In this document: positions 62,942 to 64,000 of the stretch, piece after piece
Layout: the number at the start of each line of letters is the position of its first letter
Position numbering within the stretch: position 1 is the stretch's first letter
Source: Anisakis pegreffii
Taxonomy: Eukaryota > Nematoda > Chromadorea > Rhabditida > Anisakidae
Direction of reading: 5' to 3'
NCBI GenBank assembly: GCA_035041965.1
Contig: JAPYMA010003061.1
Span: forward strand, 1 to 64,000
DNA: 64,000 bases
The notes under the pieces: generated by a model
What the model was told of the DNA's origin: nothing
The model's database searches: none
What the model saw: the letters and a program-made list of their open reading frames with translations, nothing else
Position numbers and translations under genes: made by a program

Positions 62942-64000
62942 CTAGTTAATTTTTTTTGAAAATGATTCTATGAGGTTGTTTGTTGCAAGAATAAACATTC
63001 AGAAATGTGAACAATTCAACTGCTGTCACAAATCAACTCTGACACGAAATTCTATGCAAACAAATGTACTAAATTGTAAACATCACTGTGAGAATGCGCA
63101 CACAATGGATTCATGTAAAACGGAGGATTCGTATTTGCAGGGTGAAACATTCTCATTGGTTCAATAACTGTATGAGAAATTTGATAGTCCTGTGATCATA
63201 AATAAAACAATAGTACCTTTGGCTTGCATCATGAGAAAAATAATTCGAGACTTCTACTAAACTCGAATTATTTTCTCATATGATTACAGTTCAAATTCAT
63301 GATTTCGAAAACGATCCAATTTTTTTTAGCAAAGTTATCCAAACTGGACGAAATTTTTCAAAGACGTCCGGAAGACAAGTAGGTTAAATGATATAAAATG
63401 AATAATCTTAATGAACTTGGGCGATCAGTTCATCGACAGTTCCATAATTAGATTTGGTTGACTATGCATTTCGAAAGCTATCTGTAAACCTGGATATCGT
63501 TTGTGAACGTCATTCAGTTAGTCATACGATTCTATGGCACACTCAATATCAGCTGAATAAGTTTGGAGACACACATTCATGGTTTCATTGGAATTATACA
63601 GGTGGTAGTAGATTCGCCGAAACAATTTTAATTTTATAATATTTTAGCTGCAGTGACATTGATTCAACTTGACCAACAATGATATAATTTATTATGCATG
63701 CATTGCATTTGTTCCAATGATCGGAATACTAATTTCACCTTTTGTTCTATCAGCTTTTGCGATGGGCAGAAGAAGAAATGGTAATTTTGATTGCTCAAAA
63801 GCCGCTGTTATTCAATTGAGTTGCAACTACAATAAACGTGTATTGATGGTTACTTAACATTTGGAAGTGTTCTTCGAATGAATGTATCTTTTGTTATGCA
63901 GCATTATCGTACATGAATGCGAGTGAAACGCAAGTTGTATCTGTTATATGAAACACGCAATATGCCTTGAATATCTTCGTATAATTTGTATTATAATGAT
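62942..64000. other. Right end: unresolved, probably laminin intron or upstream exons
   Basis: The laminin gene must continue 5' in this direction, but I find no segment matching the first half of a laminin IV domain. A 62-codon plus-strand frame at 63669-63857 has a hydrophobic stretch (CIAFVPMIGILISPFVLSA) without other support. Confidence 0.35.

Noticed and set aside
63669..63857. 62-codon plus-strand hydrophobic frame at the right end
   Set aside because: No homologous family recognised and no splice or start evidence.

Overview
Eukaryotic genomic DNA, almost certainly from a nematode. The DNA is AT-rich and has short and medium introns with TTTCAG-type acceptors. There are two type-3 copper tyrosinase genes with C-terminal ShK (SXC) domains, a typically nematode combination, and a large laminin alpha gene. 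Several start codons sit just behind acceptor-like AG sites, as expected for spliced-leader trans-splicing. I cannot fix the species; a spirurid (clade III) worm would fit but is a guess. Exon models below were built by hand, requiring reading-frame phase to match across every intron, so most boundaries are firm, but none has transcript support.

Layout. 1-777: unique flank with a small TTGACTTAGC motif cluster. About 778-5595: satellite of 13 core copies built from 333-bp (A) and 471/472-bp (B) units in a higher-order pattern. 5596-8778: mostly empty, with one possible secreted-protein first exon at 7440. 8779-14717 (+): tyrosinase gene 1, 14 exons, about 669 aa, all six copper ligands present, four ShK domains. 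15150-15950: hAT transposon debris on the minus strand, a perfect inverted repeat and GCTATTCC-type repeats. 18052-23547 (+): tyrosinase gene 2, 12 exons, about 699 aa, with three of the six copper-binding histidines replaced. 23850-25665 and 26652-28104 (-): two tandem paralogous genes for small four-helix membrane proteins (about 141 and 144 aa, three exons each). 28105-41349: 13 kb without a recognisable gene, holding a diverged direct duplication and a SINE-like element. 41350-62941 (-): laminin alpha of the alpha1/alpha2 type (lam-3-like), 44 exons traced from the end of the first laminin IV domain to the stop; the N-terminal part is not in view. A tRNA-Glu(TTC) gene lies inside one of its introns on the same strand.

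How the genes relate. The two tyrosinases are a head-to-tail duplication with nearly identical exon lengths and phases; copy 1 looks catalytic and copy 2 looks like a pseudoenzyme, suggesting cuticle or eggshell phenol oxidation plus a partner or structural derivative (inference). The membrane-protein pair converges on the tyrosinase pair. The laminin gene is unrelated in pathway: it encodes a basement-membrane subunit. Points of most interest are the copper-ligand loss, the satellite architecture, a furin-type site in laminin LG3, and a one-base frame break in the laminin coil.
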